From Paenibacillus polymyxa (GTDB taxonomy: Bacteria; Bacillota; Bacilli; Paenibacillales; Paenibacillaceae), in assembly GCF_015710975.1 (NCBI RefSeq), contig NZ_CP049783.1:1467501-1531500 (forward strand): a stretch of DNA of 64,000 nt, given 5' to 3'. Below the pieces are notes generated by a model. That model was not told where the DNA came from. It saw only the letters and a list, made by a program, of their open reading frames with translations, and made no database searches. Numbering within the stretch: position 1 is the stretch's first letter; each line of letters begins with the position of its first letter. Position numbers and translations under genes: made by a program. This document shows positions 26,762-36,741 of this stretch, in pieces.

Positions 26762-26902
26762 GAGACTTTCCTCCACCGAAATCCGATGATGTTGTGAAAA
26801 CACAAAAGTAGCTGGTTAAGCACATAAACTTGTACAATGTAAGAGTACAGAACATCGGAATTTGTTCGGTCGCCCGGCCGAAGCTAAGGAGGAAAAGACC
26901 CT

Positions 26903-27730
26903 ATGATTCCTGAGGGAAATCTGCAAAGTAATGTGGATCGTTTCAATGGCTTTGCCGACAACTACGATCAGCACCGTCCAGAAGCGCCATCACTCGTGGT
27001 GGAAATCATCAGCCGCTATCTGGATCGGAACGTAGAGCTAGTTGCCGATATTGGCTGCGGTACCGGACTTTCAACTTTCATATGGAAAGACAGCGCTCAG
27101 CGAATCGTCGGCATCGAGCCTAACCCGGACATGAGAGGAATAGCGCAGCGCAAGCTGGAGAGAGCAGGAACGACAATGGCAGGAGCTATTTCCTTCGAGA
27201 GCGGGTTCTCCAACAACCTGCCCTTTGAGGACAGCACTGTAGACGTCATTACCTGCTCTCAATCCTTTCACTGGATGGACCCCGAGAGCACGCTTCAGGA
27301 AGCAGGCAGGGTCTTGGCTCAAGGCGGTGTGTTTGCAGCCTTTGACTGTGACTGGCCTCCAGTGCTGCAATGGCAGATCGAGCAAGCTTATACAGAGCTT
27401 ATCACCAAAGCAGATGCCACTTTGGAACAGGAAGCGCCAGTAGAGCAACGAGCTCATAAATGGAGTAAGGATCAGCATCTAGCTAATCTGCACCGCAGCG
27501 GACAATTTCGCTATACTCGGGAGATTGTCTTCCACAATCGTGAGCAATGTGACGCTGCTCGTTATACTGGGCTCGCTCTTAGCCAAGGGGGGATTCAGAG
27601 TCTTTTCAAACTTGGCAATCGAACGCTTGACGACGATATAGCTCGCTTCGTGAAGCTGGTAGAGAATCATTTTGAAGGCAGAACACTGGATATCCTGTTC
27701 AGCTATCGTATGAGACTCGGCATCAAATAG
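26903..27730 (+). CDS. Class I SAM-dependent methyltransferase
   Basis: 275 residues with the Methyltransf_11 pattern: motif I VADIGCGTGLSTFIW (about 47-61), acidic end of strand 2 VGIEPNPDM, motif IV DVITCSQSFHWMDPESTLQEAGRVL. The substrate cannot be predicted; related proteins include small-molecule and quinone-type methyltransferases. ATG 26903 has TAAGGAGG upstream. It stands alone between galU (140 bp away) and a terminator. The upstream gap contains an imperfect inverted repeat (CCGATG ... CATCGG) of unknown meaning. Confidence 0.9.
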   Translation: MIPEGNLQSNVDRFNGFADNYDQHRPEAPSLVVEIISRYLDRNVELVADIGCGTGLSTFIWKDSAQRIVGIEPNPDMRGIAQRKLERAGTTMAGAISFESGFSNNLPFEDSTVDVITCSQSFHWMDPESTLQEAGRVLAQGGVFAAFDCDWPPVLQWQIEQAYTELITKADATLEQEAPVEQRAHKWSKDQHLANLHRSGQFRYTREIVFHNREQCDAARYTGLALSQGGIQSLFKLGNRTLDDDIARFVKLVENHFEGRTLDILFSYRMRLGIK

Positions 27731-27775
27731 AACGGAACCAAAATTGTCGTGATCATATTCTCTTCGGCTCAAGCA

Positions 27776-27826
27776 AAAAAAGACTCTCCTTGTCTCGTGA
27801 AAGCGAGTACGTAGGTGAGTCTTTTT
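27776..27826. terminator. Bidirectional terminator after the methyltransferase gene
   Basis: Ten-base arms AAAAAGACTC / GAGTCTTTTT enclose a second small stem (CTCG / CGAG). It lies between converging genes and serves the plus-strand gene best, since a T run follows. Confidence 0.88.
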
Positions 27827-27896
27827 TCTTTCAATACATTTCTACTACAATTTCCGTACAATCTCTAGTAGTAGTGTAGTTTTGCTGCGTCTTCTC

Positions 27897-28643
27897 TTAA
27901 GAAGAGTGGACAGCTAGAATGTGCGCCAACCGATCAGGATAGTCTGTGATGATGCCGTTCACTCCGGCCTCCAGCAGACGCTCCATTTCTTCCGGCTCAT
28001 TCACCGTCCATGGGTGGTAGACGACACCTAATGCCAAAGCCTCAGACACAGCTTCTGGTGTAACCACTTGCTTATAGGCATGAAGTGCTGTAACCCCAAA
28101 CTGGGTTGCATACTCCGCTGGGCGAACCATAATTTCAATATACAGCGCTCCCGTCTTGATCTCAGGGGCAATCTGCACACAGAGCGCGAGCGATTCGTGA
28201 TTGAAGCTGGATAAGATCACCCGCTCTTCCAATCCAAAACGCTTCACAGCGGCAATAACCTCTTCCTCCATCCCTGGATAGAGATGAACACTATTTTTCA
28301 ATTCCAGATTAATAATGGTATCCGAGGACTGGGCCAGTTCCAATAACTCATCCAGCATCGGTACCCGCTCACCTCGGAATTTCTCATCAAACCAACTGCC
28401 TGCGTCCAGTTTATTTAATTCTTCCAGCGTGATATCTCTTACATCTAGTGGACAGCCTGTCGTGCGCTCCAGCGACTCATCGTGAATTAGCACCAAATGC
28501 CCATCTTGGGTACGCTGCACATCCGTTTCAATACCCGTTGCTCCCAGTTCTAACGCATGGCGGAAAGCCACCATCGTATTTTCAGGACATACCCCTGAAG
28601 CTCCGCGATGTGCAAAATTAATCACCTTCTGGGTCATAGTCAC
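27897..28643 (-). CDS. Glycerophosphodiester phosphodiesterase
   Basis: 248 residues, cytoplasmic UgpQ/GlpQ type without signal peptide. Motifs: INFAHRGASGVCPENTMVAF (catalytic His-Arg and Glu-Asn), GIETDVQRTQDGHLVLIHDE (metal ligands and second His), and VNEPEEMERLLEAGVNGIITDYPD at the end. It cleaves glycerophosphodiesters to glycerol-3-phosphate and an alcohol. The GTG at 28643 is best placed after AGGAGG (nine bases); an ATG two codons on is possible. It lies downstream of the HSP90/TPR pair with a 90-bp gap and may be a separate unit. Confidence 0.93.
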   Translation of the reverse strand: MTMTQKVINFAHRGASGVCPENTMVAFRHALELGATGIETDVQRTQDGHLVLIHDESLERTTGCPLDVRDITLEELNKLDAGSWFDEKFRGERVPMLDELLELAQSSDTIINLELKNSVHLYPGMEEEVIAAVKRFGLEERVILSSFNHESLALCVQIAPEIKTGALYIEIMVRPAEYATQFGVTALHAYKQVVTPEAVSEALALGVVYHPWTVNEPEEMERLLEAGVNGIITDYPDRLAHILAVHSS

Positions 28644-28733
28644 GATCTAATCCCTCCTGTCATTTCAAACAAGAACATTGTAATCGTTCATTGTTTTGGC
28701 TGTATAAAATATTCGCCACAGCTGCCTGTTCTT

Positions 28734-29795
28734 CTACACTGGTTGAACGATCCTCCCGATCCAATCCGTATAAAATGTATTCCCATTCCGTCGATCAAAT
28801 TCGGCTGCTGCTGACTCTGCCAGAGGTTTAAAATATGCGATGATCTCTTCTAATGTACGTTCCTGTTTGCCCCATTCAAAAGACGCAGGCATCCGAATCA
28901 AACGAAGTTTGCTCGAAGTATCCAGCTTTTGCAGCAACCCCACCATCGCTGCGTAAAAATACATTTGCTCCAATCCGCTCTCATAGTCCAGTGCGATGTG
29001 CAAATGACGTTCCACCACTCCGATGCCTTCAATCGGATTTGCAACTGTCAAATACTCAATATGCTCTGCGATCGTTTTCAGGAAGTCTCGGTCATCACGA
29101 ACCAGGCGATAGCCTTTGCGATACTGCTCCTTCGCCTGATCAACCTCGCCTTGACGATACAGCGGCAATAGCACCTGCGAGAGCGTCACATGCGGTACTT
29201 CTGCACATCTCATCCGTCCCGATAAAATCGGTTTTGCCACGGCAAGCGCCTGCTCGTCTTCTCCGGTCAAGTAATAGAACCGCACCATCTGGCTCTGCTC
29301 ACAGGCTTCACAATCGCTCATACTGTCTGGCTCAATCACGCGGAACATATCCAGATACCGCCGTGCTTCATCCAGTTCCCCCATGTCCATCGCGATGCGG
29401 AACTTATAATAGTAATATGGACGCTCATTATACCCGTATTCGGCATAACGTCTGCGCATATCCTCCACCAAATCTTCGATTTGAGTCTTCGATATATTGG
29501 AAAAGCTGCACACCTTCCCGAGTATCCATTTGTAGTTCCACAACAGCTCAACGGGGTCGTACTCCTCTGGATTTTGGTCAAATTGACCCAGCTGCCATGA
29601 AAAAGCAATCAGTGATTTCAATGGATATCCGTTAAAAATAGCACAGTCTACAATCTCTCCCCGAATTTCATAAGCGAGCTCCTTCAAACCTGAAGTATCC
29701 GCCAAGCGAACAGCCTCTTCCAGAATCGCCAGCTTCGCCGCCCCTCCGGGCATATCCTGCGCCTGCTCCATCAATTCATATATCGTCTCTTCCAT
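28734..29795 (-). CDS. TPR-like helical repeat protein paired with HSP90-like protein
   Basis: 353 residues, largely alpha-helical with tetratricopeptide-like repeats: for example YYYYKFRIAMDMGELDEARRYLDMF, MVRFYYLTGEDEQALAVAKPIL and LPLYRQGEVDQAKEQYRKGYRLV. There is no signal peptide and no catalytic motif I recognise. It starts 24 bp after the HSP90-like gene with GAGGAGG upstream, so the two are co-transcribed. TPR proteins are classic Hsp90 partners in eukaryotes; a co-chaperone or client adaptor role is therefore attractive but inferred. Confidence 0.8.
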   Translation of the reverse strand: MEETIYELMEQAQDMPGGAAKLAILEEAVRLADTSGLKELAYEIRGEIVDCAIFNGYPLKSLIAFSWQLGQFDQNPEEYDPVELLWNYKWILGKVCSFSNISKTQIEDLVEDMRRRYAEYGYNERPYYYYKFRIAMDMGELDEARRYLDMFRVIEPDSMSDCEACEQSQMVRFYYLTGEDEQALAVAKPILSGRMRCAEVPHVTLSQVLLPLYRQGEVDQAKEQYRKGYRLVRDDRDFLKTIAEHIEYLTVANPIEGIGVVERHLHIALDYESGLEQMYFYAAMVGLLQKLDTSSKLRLIRMPASFEWGKQERTLEEIIAYFKPLAESAAAEFDRRNGNTFYTDWIGRIVQPV

Positions 29796-29819
29796 TTGAA
29801 TCCTCCTCTAATTACGCAA

Positions 29820-31715
29820 TTACGTATTCTGTCCGTTCCCTAATCCCCAATTGATAAAATGCAGCACACTCCGGTTCATCAGCTCCAGCTCACTGCGGTT
29901 CATCGGATAGTGACCCATCATAAGTGCATTCACATACATCATTTCTGTGGCAGCTGTAATCATCTGTGTATCAGTAGCTTCAAAAATTCGCGCCACTACC
30001 GGGTTGTTGAAATTAAAATACAAGGTCGAGTAGCCCGCGTTCTGCTGGACTCCCGCTTTTAGACTATCTAGCACATTGGAAAAAAGTGAAGTTGTCTCTT
30101 CAACTGTGTGTTCCATGGAGCGCAAGGTTAGTGCATCCTGTGAAATGGTGTAAAGCACAGGCAAGCTCGCAGGCTCAAAACGCTTCAACTCAGCACGGCA
30201 ACGCATTGGCTGCAATGCAGCATCCATCACACGCAGCACACCGTAATACTTTGTGTGCTCTTCCTGCGTCAGTCCGGTAAATGATAAAGATACATCCTCA
30301 GGGCTGAGTCGCTCTGTTTGCAGGGTAGCGTCGATCCAGTGCAGCTTATCCAAAATTTCTGCATCATAGATATATCCGCCATTGATCACCAGCATCGATT
30401 GCGCTGCCGCCACATGCGTAATCTGGCGATACTCATCCACGGTCGCCGTGTAATGGAGCGGACGTCCGCCCGCCTCTCGGATCAGTTCACTCAGCTCGCG
30501 CCGCCCAAATGTACTTTCGAAGGAAAACCAGCGATGCATAATCCGCAGAAACTCATCATCCTCAACCGCGAGCGCCTTCATGGACAGCTCATGCAAACGA
30601 ATCCAGTGCTGCAAGCGGTCTGGCTCATATTCCGCCATGCGTAGCAGTTCTTCGCGAATACAGGTCCCCAATTCAGAACGAACCGCATCAAGCTGCTCAT
30701 TTTCATAAAAATATTCACGTGATGCCGTTGGTTGCAATTCATCTGTCCAAATCAGGCTTTTAATGAAAAATGCCCATTCTGGCAATACATTTTCCGCTTT
30801 GTCAGACACGAGCATATGCTTCAGGTACACCCGATGCTGCCGCTTGCTGTTCAGATTAACACTGCGAGGCAAAATGAATGCAATCCCGCCTGTTCTACCC
30901 GATGCTGTCCGTAGCGGTATAAAATCACTGAAGCGCTCACCCATCAGACGATAGCCTAAATCCAGCACCTCACCGCGGCGGCTTCGTAATTGTTCCGGGT
31001 CTTGCATCCAGCTTGTCGATGGAAGATTGACCTGCTTGGTCTCCCCGTCTACAGACAGCAGGACAGGATAGGGAAGCAAGGCTCCATAATAAAATAAAGA
31101 ATCTTTCACCTGAGCTGGCTCATAATAAAACTCGCTCCCTGGCTTGCAGCGCAAATAAATTTGCGTCCCTGTAGGCAGCTCAGTCTCTAATCGACGAATT
31201 GTATATGTCCCATCCGGCTTCCCTTTCCATTCCATAGAGACGCCTTCCTTCACCGAACGGGTCAGTACTACAATCTCATCACTCACCATAAAACAAGACA
31301 GTAAACCAATCCCAAAACGCCCGATAAATGAAGTCTCCGAGGTCAGCAAGTCAGCTCCCTTCTTGGAAGACTGCCCGATGATCGACAGAAACCGGTGAAT
31401 GTCTTCTTCCGACAATCCAATCCCATTATCCTGAATCATCAATACCTGCTGGTCCCCGGCACCGGATAGCTCCACGATGACTTTGCCTTCATAGTCGTTA
31501 CTCTCAAAAGCTGTATCTCCAAGAGTATTGTCTTCTTTCATTGGTTTACTTTCAGCAGCAGCCTTCCCCAGCTCCTTGCGAGCTGTGATCGCATCTGTTG
31601 CATTTTGCAGTATTTCACGTATAAACACTCGTGGACTGCTATATAAATGATTGGCCAAAATATCAATCATGCCGCCCAAATTCACTTGAAAACGATATTC
31701 GTCCGTTTGACTCAT
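29820..31715 (-). CDS. HSP90-family (HtpG-like) ATPase
   Basis: 631 residues. The N-terminal GHKL ATPase has FIREILQNATDAI (catalytic Glu and Mg-binding Asn), MIQDNGIGLSEEDI (nucleotide Asp), IGRFGIGLLSCFMVSDEI (lid glycines) and PTGTQIYL. About 35 extra polar residues lie between the first two motifs. The middle and C-terminal parts are diverged from ordinary HtpG. No MEEVD-type tail is present; it ends in WGLGNGQNT. ATG 31715 is nine bases from AAAGGA; the in-frame ATG at 31724 abuts that site and is unlikely. The close TPR partner gene marks this as a specialised HSP90 system rather than the housekeeping copy. Confidence 0.88.
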   Translation of the reverse strand: MSQTDEYRFQVNLGGMIDILANHLYSSPRVFIREILQNATDAITARKELGKAAAESKPMKEDNTLGDTAFESNDYEGKVIVELSGAGDQQVLMIQDNGIGLSEEDIHRFLSIIGQSSKKGADLLTSETSFIGRFGIGLLSCFMVSDEIVVLTRSVKEGVSMEWKGKPDGTYTIRRLETELPTGTQIYLRCKPGSEFYYEPAQVKDSLFYYGALLPYPVLLSVDGETKQVNLPSTSWMQDPEQLRSRRGEVLDLGYRLMGERFSDFIPLRTASGRTGGIAFILPRSVNLNSKRQHRVYLKHMLVSDKAENVLPEWAFFIKSLIWTDELQPTASREYFYENEQLDAVRSELGTCIREELLRMAEYEPDRLQHWIRLHELSMKALAVEDDEFLRIMHRWFSFESTFGRRELSELIREAGGRPLHYTATVDEYRQITHVAAAQSMLVINGGYIYDAEILDKLHWIDATLQTERLSPEDVSLSFTGLTQEEHTKYYGVLRVMDAALQPMRCRAELKRFEPASLPVLYTISQDALTLRSMEHTVEETTSLFSNVLDSLKAGVQQNAGYSTLYFNFNNPVVARIFEATDTQMITAATEMMYVNALMMGHYPMNRSELELMNRSVLHFINWGLGNGQNT

Positions 31716-31724
31716 AGAGATCAT

Positions 31725-32037
31725 TCCTTTCTCGAAATGCTACAGCCATCTTTTTTAATAAATAGCCACTTTTTAAAGTATAACGTGGATTCAAGTCGGA
31801 TTACACACCCTCGTTTCAGATATCAATTCATTGACAACGGTATAACAGGGTCTTTTTTCACCCGGGAATGTCGGACCTGGGTCTAATTAACTTCACAAAA
31901 ATGAATGAAGCACGAATACTTAGTGAATAAGGATCATCTTTGCCTAGTTAAATTTAGGAATAAACATAATATTTATTAAATTTATCTCTTCCTTTCGAGC
32001 ACTAGATCAATGGAGGGACAAATGACTCATTTTATAC
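31725..32037. other. Intergenic region with no confident gene
   Basis: AT-rich sequence between the HSP90-like gene (start) and the abfA terminator. It should hold the promoter for the HSP90/TPR pair on the minus strand, but I see no clean -35/-10 pair. Near its right end is a 24-codon frame (32022-32096, plus strand) with a strong GGAGGG site; it overlaps the abfA terminator hairpin and is treated as unproved. Confidence 0.4.
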
Positions 32038-32089
32038 AAAAAGCCCGCATTCCTGCTCTTGTAGTAGCCTTACAAGAGAGAATGCGGAC
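32038..32089 (-). terminator. Rho-independent terminator of abfA
   Basis: Long hairpin: outer arms GCCCGCATTC (32043-32052) and GAATGCGGAC (32080-32089), inner arms CTCTTGTA / TACAAGAG, followed on the minus strand by a T run (32042-32038). It lies 50 bp beyond the abfA stop. Confidence 0.88.
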
Positions 32090-32139
32090 TTATTAGGCAT
32101 AGCCTAGTGCGTTCCTTTTAGAAAGAGAATTAATGAGAA

Positions 32140-33654
<1,515 letters not shown>

Positions 33655-33716
33655 CTAAACCATCCTCTCTGAATGCGAAAATAAAATTTGTTGTACCTAA
33701 AGCTAACAAGCCATTT

Positions 33717-33759
33717 TATTAACGCTTTCAATATAACACACCATAATTAACATAGTCAA
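33717..33759 (-). promoter_or_regulatory. abfA promoter with cre-like site
   Basis: On the minus strand TTGACT (33759-33754), 17-bp spacer and TTATAT (33736-33731) form a good sigma-A promoter. Immediately downstream, TGAAAGCGTTAATA (33730-33717) matches the CcpA cre consensus except for one base. Binding there would block transcription, so carbon catabolite repression is likely. Confidence 0.75.
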
Positions 33760-33836
33760 TATTATTATTAAATACTTAATATATATATTAATAAAATAAT
33801 ATTAAACGATAAGTATTTGGTTACGTATTTTATATA
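33760..33836. other. Very AT-rich spacer at the left edge of the RiPP cluster
   Basis: A stretch made almost entirely of A and T between abfA and the S8 protease, containing the inverted repeat AAATACTTA / TAAGTATTT. It may act as a weak terminator for the minus-strand RiPP operon, but there is no GC stem. Confidence 0.4.
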
Positions 33837-35426
33837 TCAGTTTACCAGTAGCTGCTCTAAACTTGTATAAAAACGACCTATATCTCCCTCGTTTAACTCC
33901 GGAAAAACCCATTCTTGCGAATATCGCTGCTCTGTCTGTATAGAGATTTGAATGCTGTCAGCCTCTGCTACAGATATCACAGAAAGCTCAATATCAACCA
34001 CTGATACATCTTGCTCTTTGCTCCAATTTGAAATATGCTGAGCCTCTACGCAGAAAATGGCAATATCCGTATACGCACTATAAGCCATTGCCCCGGCAGC
34101 GATTATTAATGCCTGTAATCCATGGATTGCAGCTTTAAGAGGCAAATACTCCATATCATGCAGCATAGCGGTAGGCTGGTCTACCACGATCCAGCTTTGA
34201 TATCCATCTCGGGCAAAGAAATCTCTCAGCACATGCAAAAAATATAGGATATCAAACTCCTTGCTATAATACATGCAAATAAGCGGAATGTGAGAAGCTT
34301 CTATCGCAATCGTCTCCTCCTGCTTTATAAAGAAATGATCCTCTTGCTGCCACCAGCGCAAATGGTCAGATAAAAAGGGCGGGGCAGGAGTGTGGCGTTG
34401 ACTTGTAGAGATATAAACGACATGTTTTCTATAATGCACAGCCAATTGCTCCACTTCCTGCAACTCTTCTGGTTCCATTGTGCCCAGCAAGACAATCGTA
34501 TCTGTCAGATCCCCACTCCATTTTCCCGTCCTAAAGGCTGAATCCGGCTGCTGCTCCTGCTCCCGGAGGATCGCTTGTTCGATGAATGCAGCTACTTTTG
34601 TGCGAGGAATTTGGGCTTCATATGGGGTCTGAAAATAATAAGGTGCTACCGAGCCAACTACGCCCTCCCCCTTAAACACATGTGCACGTCGTATCCAATC
34701 TGGATGTTTGTATTGGATTACAGGTAAATCCGTATCCTGTATCGGACGGTAGCTATTCTCATACAGTATATATTTTAGCTTCTCTATAGAAGGAACATGC
34801 TTGGACTGCTGCAAAGCTTTACACACCTGGGCCGTAACGAATGGAGTGGCATAGCTATTGCAATTGGAGCAGCGCACAATCCCTCCCGTTGAATCTACCA
34901 GTTCATGTCTGGCAAAAGCGGTAAATTCAATACCACTTGAATAAGCTTTTTCAGCATCATATGTATATTGCCCTACCATAAGTATGCCGCTTCGGTCACA
35001 GCGTACTCCAATCACATTAGCAAAAGAAGCCGGATAAGTAAGAAGCCCCCCGTTTTGTGCAGCACATACCATAATCAGTCCTGCTCTAGCTGCATCATTT
35101 ACAGCTTCTCGCAGCATTTCTCGATCCCGATACTTTATGCTTCCCAGGCTCATATTCGCTACCTGTACCCCATGCTTTACACACCAATCCAGTGCGGCAC
35201 AAAGCTGCACCGCATTTCCTTTTCTATCGTTCATTATTTTCACACTGCTAATCATCGCATCCGGGAAATACGTTTGTACAATAGCAGCACACAGCGTACC
35301 GTGATTTAAGCTACGCCCATCTTCTGCGCCCCCATGCGCTATTTCGACGTCGTATAATAAATGAGAGTTCAGGAAGTCAGCATTCACCCCATCGTCAATG
35401 ATGGCTACATGGATCTTGGCATTCAT
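33837..35426 (-). CDS. S8-family peptidase with C-terminal unknown domain, RiPP cluster
   Basis: 529 residues. The N-terminal half is a subtilisin fold with an intact triad: D in VAIIDDGVNADF, H in SLNHGTLCAAIV, S in NSYATPFVTAQV, plus the oxyanion Asn in CAAQNGG. There is no signal peptide and no propeptide, so it acts inside the cell. Residues about 280-529 are unlike any domain I recognise. The ATG at 35426 has GGAGGGGG upstream; the frame continues to 35486 without a better start. As the last gene of the cluster, it is the best candidate for removing the leader from the cysteine-rich peptide, since the exporter lacks a C39 peptidase domain. Confidence 0.8.
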   Translation of the reverse strand: MNAKIHVAIIDDGVNADFLNSHLLYDVEIAHGGAEDGRSLNHGTLCAAIVQTYFPDAMISSVKIMNDRKGNAVQLCAALDWCVKHGVQVANMSLGSIKYRDREMLREAVNDAARAGLIMVCAAQNGGLLTYPASFANVIGVRCDRSGILMVGQYTYDAEKAYSSGIEFTAFARHELVDSTGGIVRCSNCNSYATPFVTAQVCKALQQSKHVPSIEKLKYILYENSYRPIQDTDLPVIQYKHPDWIRRAHVFKGEGVVGSVAPYYFQTPYEAQIPRTKVAAFIEQAILREQEQQPDSAFRTGKWSGDLTDTIVLLGTMEPEELQEVEQLAVHYRKHVVYISTSQRHTPAPPFLSDHLRWWQQEDHFFIKQEETIAIEASHIPLICMYYSKEFDILYFLHVLRDFFARDGYQSWIVVDQPTAMLHDMEYLPLKAAIHGLQALIIAAGAMAYSAYTDIAIFCVEAQHISNWSKEQDVSVVDIELSVISVAEADSIQISIQTEQRYSQEWVFPELNEGDIGRFYTSLEQLLVN

Positions 35427-35494
35427 TGTTTCTCCCCCTCCTCCTTCGGATCGCGAAATGGTTCTCACTGCTCTGTTCCATTTCATTAAGTAAG

Positions 35495-35542
35495 AGGAGG
35501 GTGCCTCTACGAACGTTAGCGTTCGTCTATAAGCACCCTCCT
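35495..35542 (-). terminator. Strong hairpin between coiled-coil and S8 protease genes
   Basis: Ten-base arms AGGAGGGTGC / GCACCCTCCT with an inner AACG / CGTT stem, 30 bp after the coiled-coil gene stop on the minus strand. No T run follows, so it may act as a partial terminator or an RNA-stability element rather than a full stop. Confidence 0.6.
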
Positions 35543-35572
35543 AGTTCGTGTACTATACGCAAAATAACTGGA

Positions 35573-36355
35573 TCAGACTGCAATATTTACGTTCGTACCT
35601 GCAGCCTTCTCCTCTTTTTTAGCCGAATCCTGGTAGGCATTGATTTCTTGTTCAGTCCACACTCTGCCGGCCTCTGGACTTACCTCCTTCTCATCCTTTG
35701 GCTCATCCCGTTCAGTCATCGTCGGTGCATTATTCGCGGCTTCACTGATGCGCTCATTAATACTCGCTGCGATTCCCATAATTTCTCCGTCAAGCCCTTC
35801 TGCCTTCTCACGCAAAGCCGCTGATTTTGCAGGGTTAGTGCTTTCCCAGCCCTTAGCCTCGCTTCCCAATGTGATTTGTGCCATTTTAGCTATTTTGGCA
35901 TTCTTCAACTCATTGTTTGCAGATACTATACCATGCATGGTATAGGTGATCAGATTCTGTCTCTGTTCCTCAGCAGTCTTGGGTATATATTGTTCCTTTT
36001 TACCTTCCTGAGCCTCTTTTTTACTGTCCTCATCCATGCCTAAGGCCTTTTTTTGTTCTTCCAGTGACTGTTTTTGAATGTTCTCATCAATTTGCTGAAT
36101 CTGCTTATCGATCTCCTCCATTTCAGCCTTTACAGCTTCTGGACCGAGACCACGCTTGAGGGCATTACTTACATAGTCCGAACGCCTCTCCATTAAATTT
36201 TGCTTTTGCTCTGTCAATTGTTGAATAATCTTGTTTTGCGGCTTGCCTATACTCTTTCTTTCAGCCTGCGCGGAAAGTGGATGCCGTAGTTCAAGTCGGT
36301 TGTTATCTGCGGTGCGGAACGGCGATTGGTGAGATGATGTAAAAGATACATTCAT
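35573..36355 (-). CDS. Coiled-coil protein of unknown function within the RiPP region
   Basis: 260 residues, very rich in Lys, Glu, Gln and Ala, with long predicted coiled coils (about 40-100, IIQQLTEQKQNLMERR and MEEIDKQIQQIDENIQKQ). No signal peptide, membrane segment or catalytic motif. I do not recognise the family with confidence; it faintly resembles FlxA-like helical proteins. It has its own 97-bp upstream gap containing a tandem repeat and may be transcribed apart from the RiPP genes. Whether it belongs to the peptide pathway is open. Confidence 0.75.
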   Translation of the reverse strand: MNVSFTSSHQSPFRTADNNRLELRHPLSAQAERKSIGKPQNKIIQQLTEQKQNLMERRSDYVSNALKRGLGPEAVKAEMEEIDKQIQQIDENIQKQSLEEQKKALGMDEDSKKEAQEGKKEQYIPKTAEEQRQNLITYTMHGIVSANNELKNAKIAKMAQITLGSEAKGWESTNPAKSAALREKAEGLDGEIMGIAASINERISEAANNAPTMTERDEPKDEKEVSPEAGRVWTEQEINAYQDSAKKEEKAAGTNVNIAV

Positions 36356-36408
36356 CCTAAAACCTCCAATTCTCTTCTAATAAGTGATTCTAGAGGTATA
36401 TCGGATTT

Positions 36409-36428
36409 TTTTGTATGTTTTTGTATGT
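36409..36428. repeat. Two tandem 10-bp repeats upstream of the coiled-coil gene
   Basis: TTTTGTATGT occurs twice in direct succession (36409-36418 and 36419-36428), about 60 bp before the coiled-coil gene start on the minus strand. Could be a regulator site or simple slippage; the surrounding sequence is AT-rich. Confidence 0.5.
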
Positions 36429-36452
36429 TTTATCATCATTTTCACAAATCCT

Positions 36453-36728
36453 TCATTCCTTTTCCACTGCCAAGCAATCCTTTATCGTCTCATACAAGCT
36501 GTTATATGTAAGCAACCCCCCTTCCAATATACGCTCCTCCGGAATTTGGATGGCGAATCTTTTTTCCACCTCAAATAATAGATATACCAGATCTCGGGGA
36601 AACAACCTCATTTCTGGCCCTAATAAAGTAGCCTCTTTATTGATCTCGCTCGCTTTGATGTTAAAAAGTTCCCCAAATACATTTTCCAGCTTAGCTCGTG
36701 TTTCTGTTACATCCTGAGTAAAGTTCAT
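36453..36728 (-). CDS. Peptide maturation system acyl-carrier-related protein
   Basis: 91 residues with an acyl-carrier-like helical pattern (LENVFGELFNIKASEINKE ... LLFEVEKRFAIQIPEERI). At the place of the phosphopantetheine DSL motif it reads LFPRDLVYLLFEVE, so the serine that carries the arm is missing. This agrees with the 'acyl carrier-related' family of cysteine-rich peptide clusters, where the protein probably serves as a docking partner rather than an acyl carrier. It begins 13 bp after the companion maturation gene. Confidence 0.82.
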   Translation of the reverse strand: MNFTQDVTETRAKLENVFGELFNIKASEINKEATLLGPEMRLFPRDLVYLLFEVEKRFAIQIPEERILEGGLLTYNSLYETIKDCLAVEKE

Positions 36729-36741
36729 ATTCTTCCCTCCA

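Noticed and set aside
26762..26902. Inverted repeat CCGATG...CATCGG as a riboswitch before the methyltransferase gene
   Set aside because: The repeat is short and widely spaced, no known aptamer consensus could be recognised, and there is no expression platform hairpin with a T run.
28853..29635. 260-codon plus-strand frame opposite the TPR gene
   Set aside because: Composition (Ser/Pro/Arg-rich) is that of an antisense frame; the minus-strand TPR protein has a good start and operon context.
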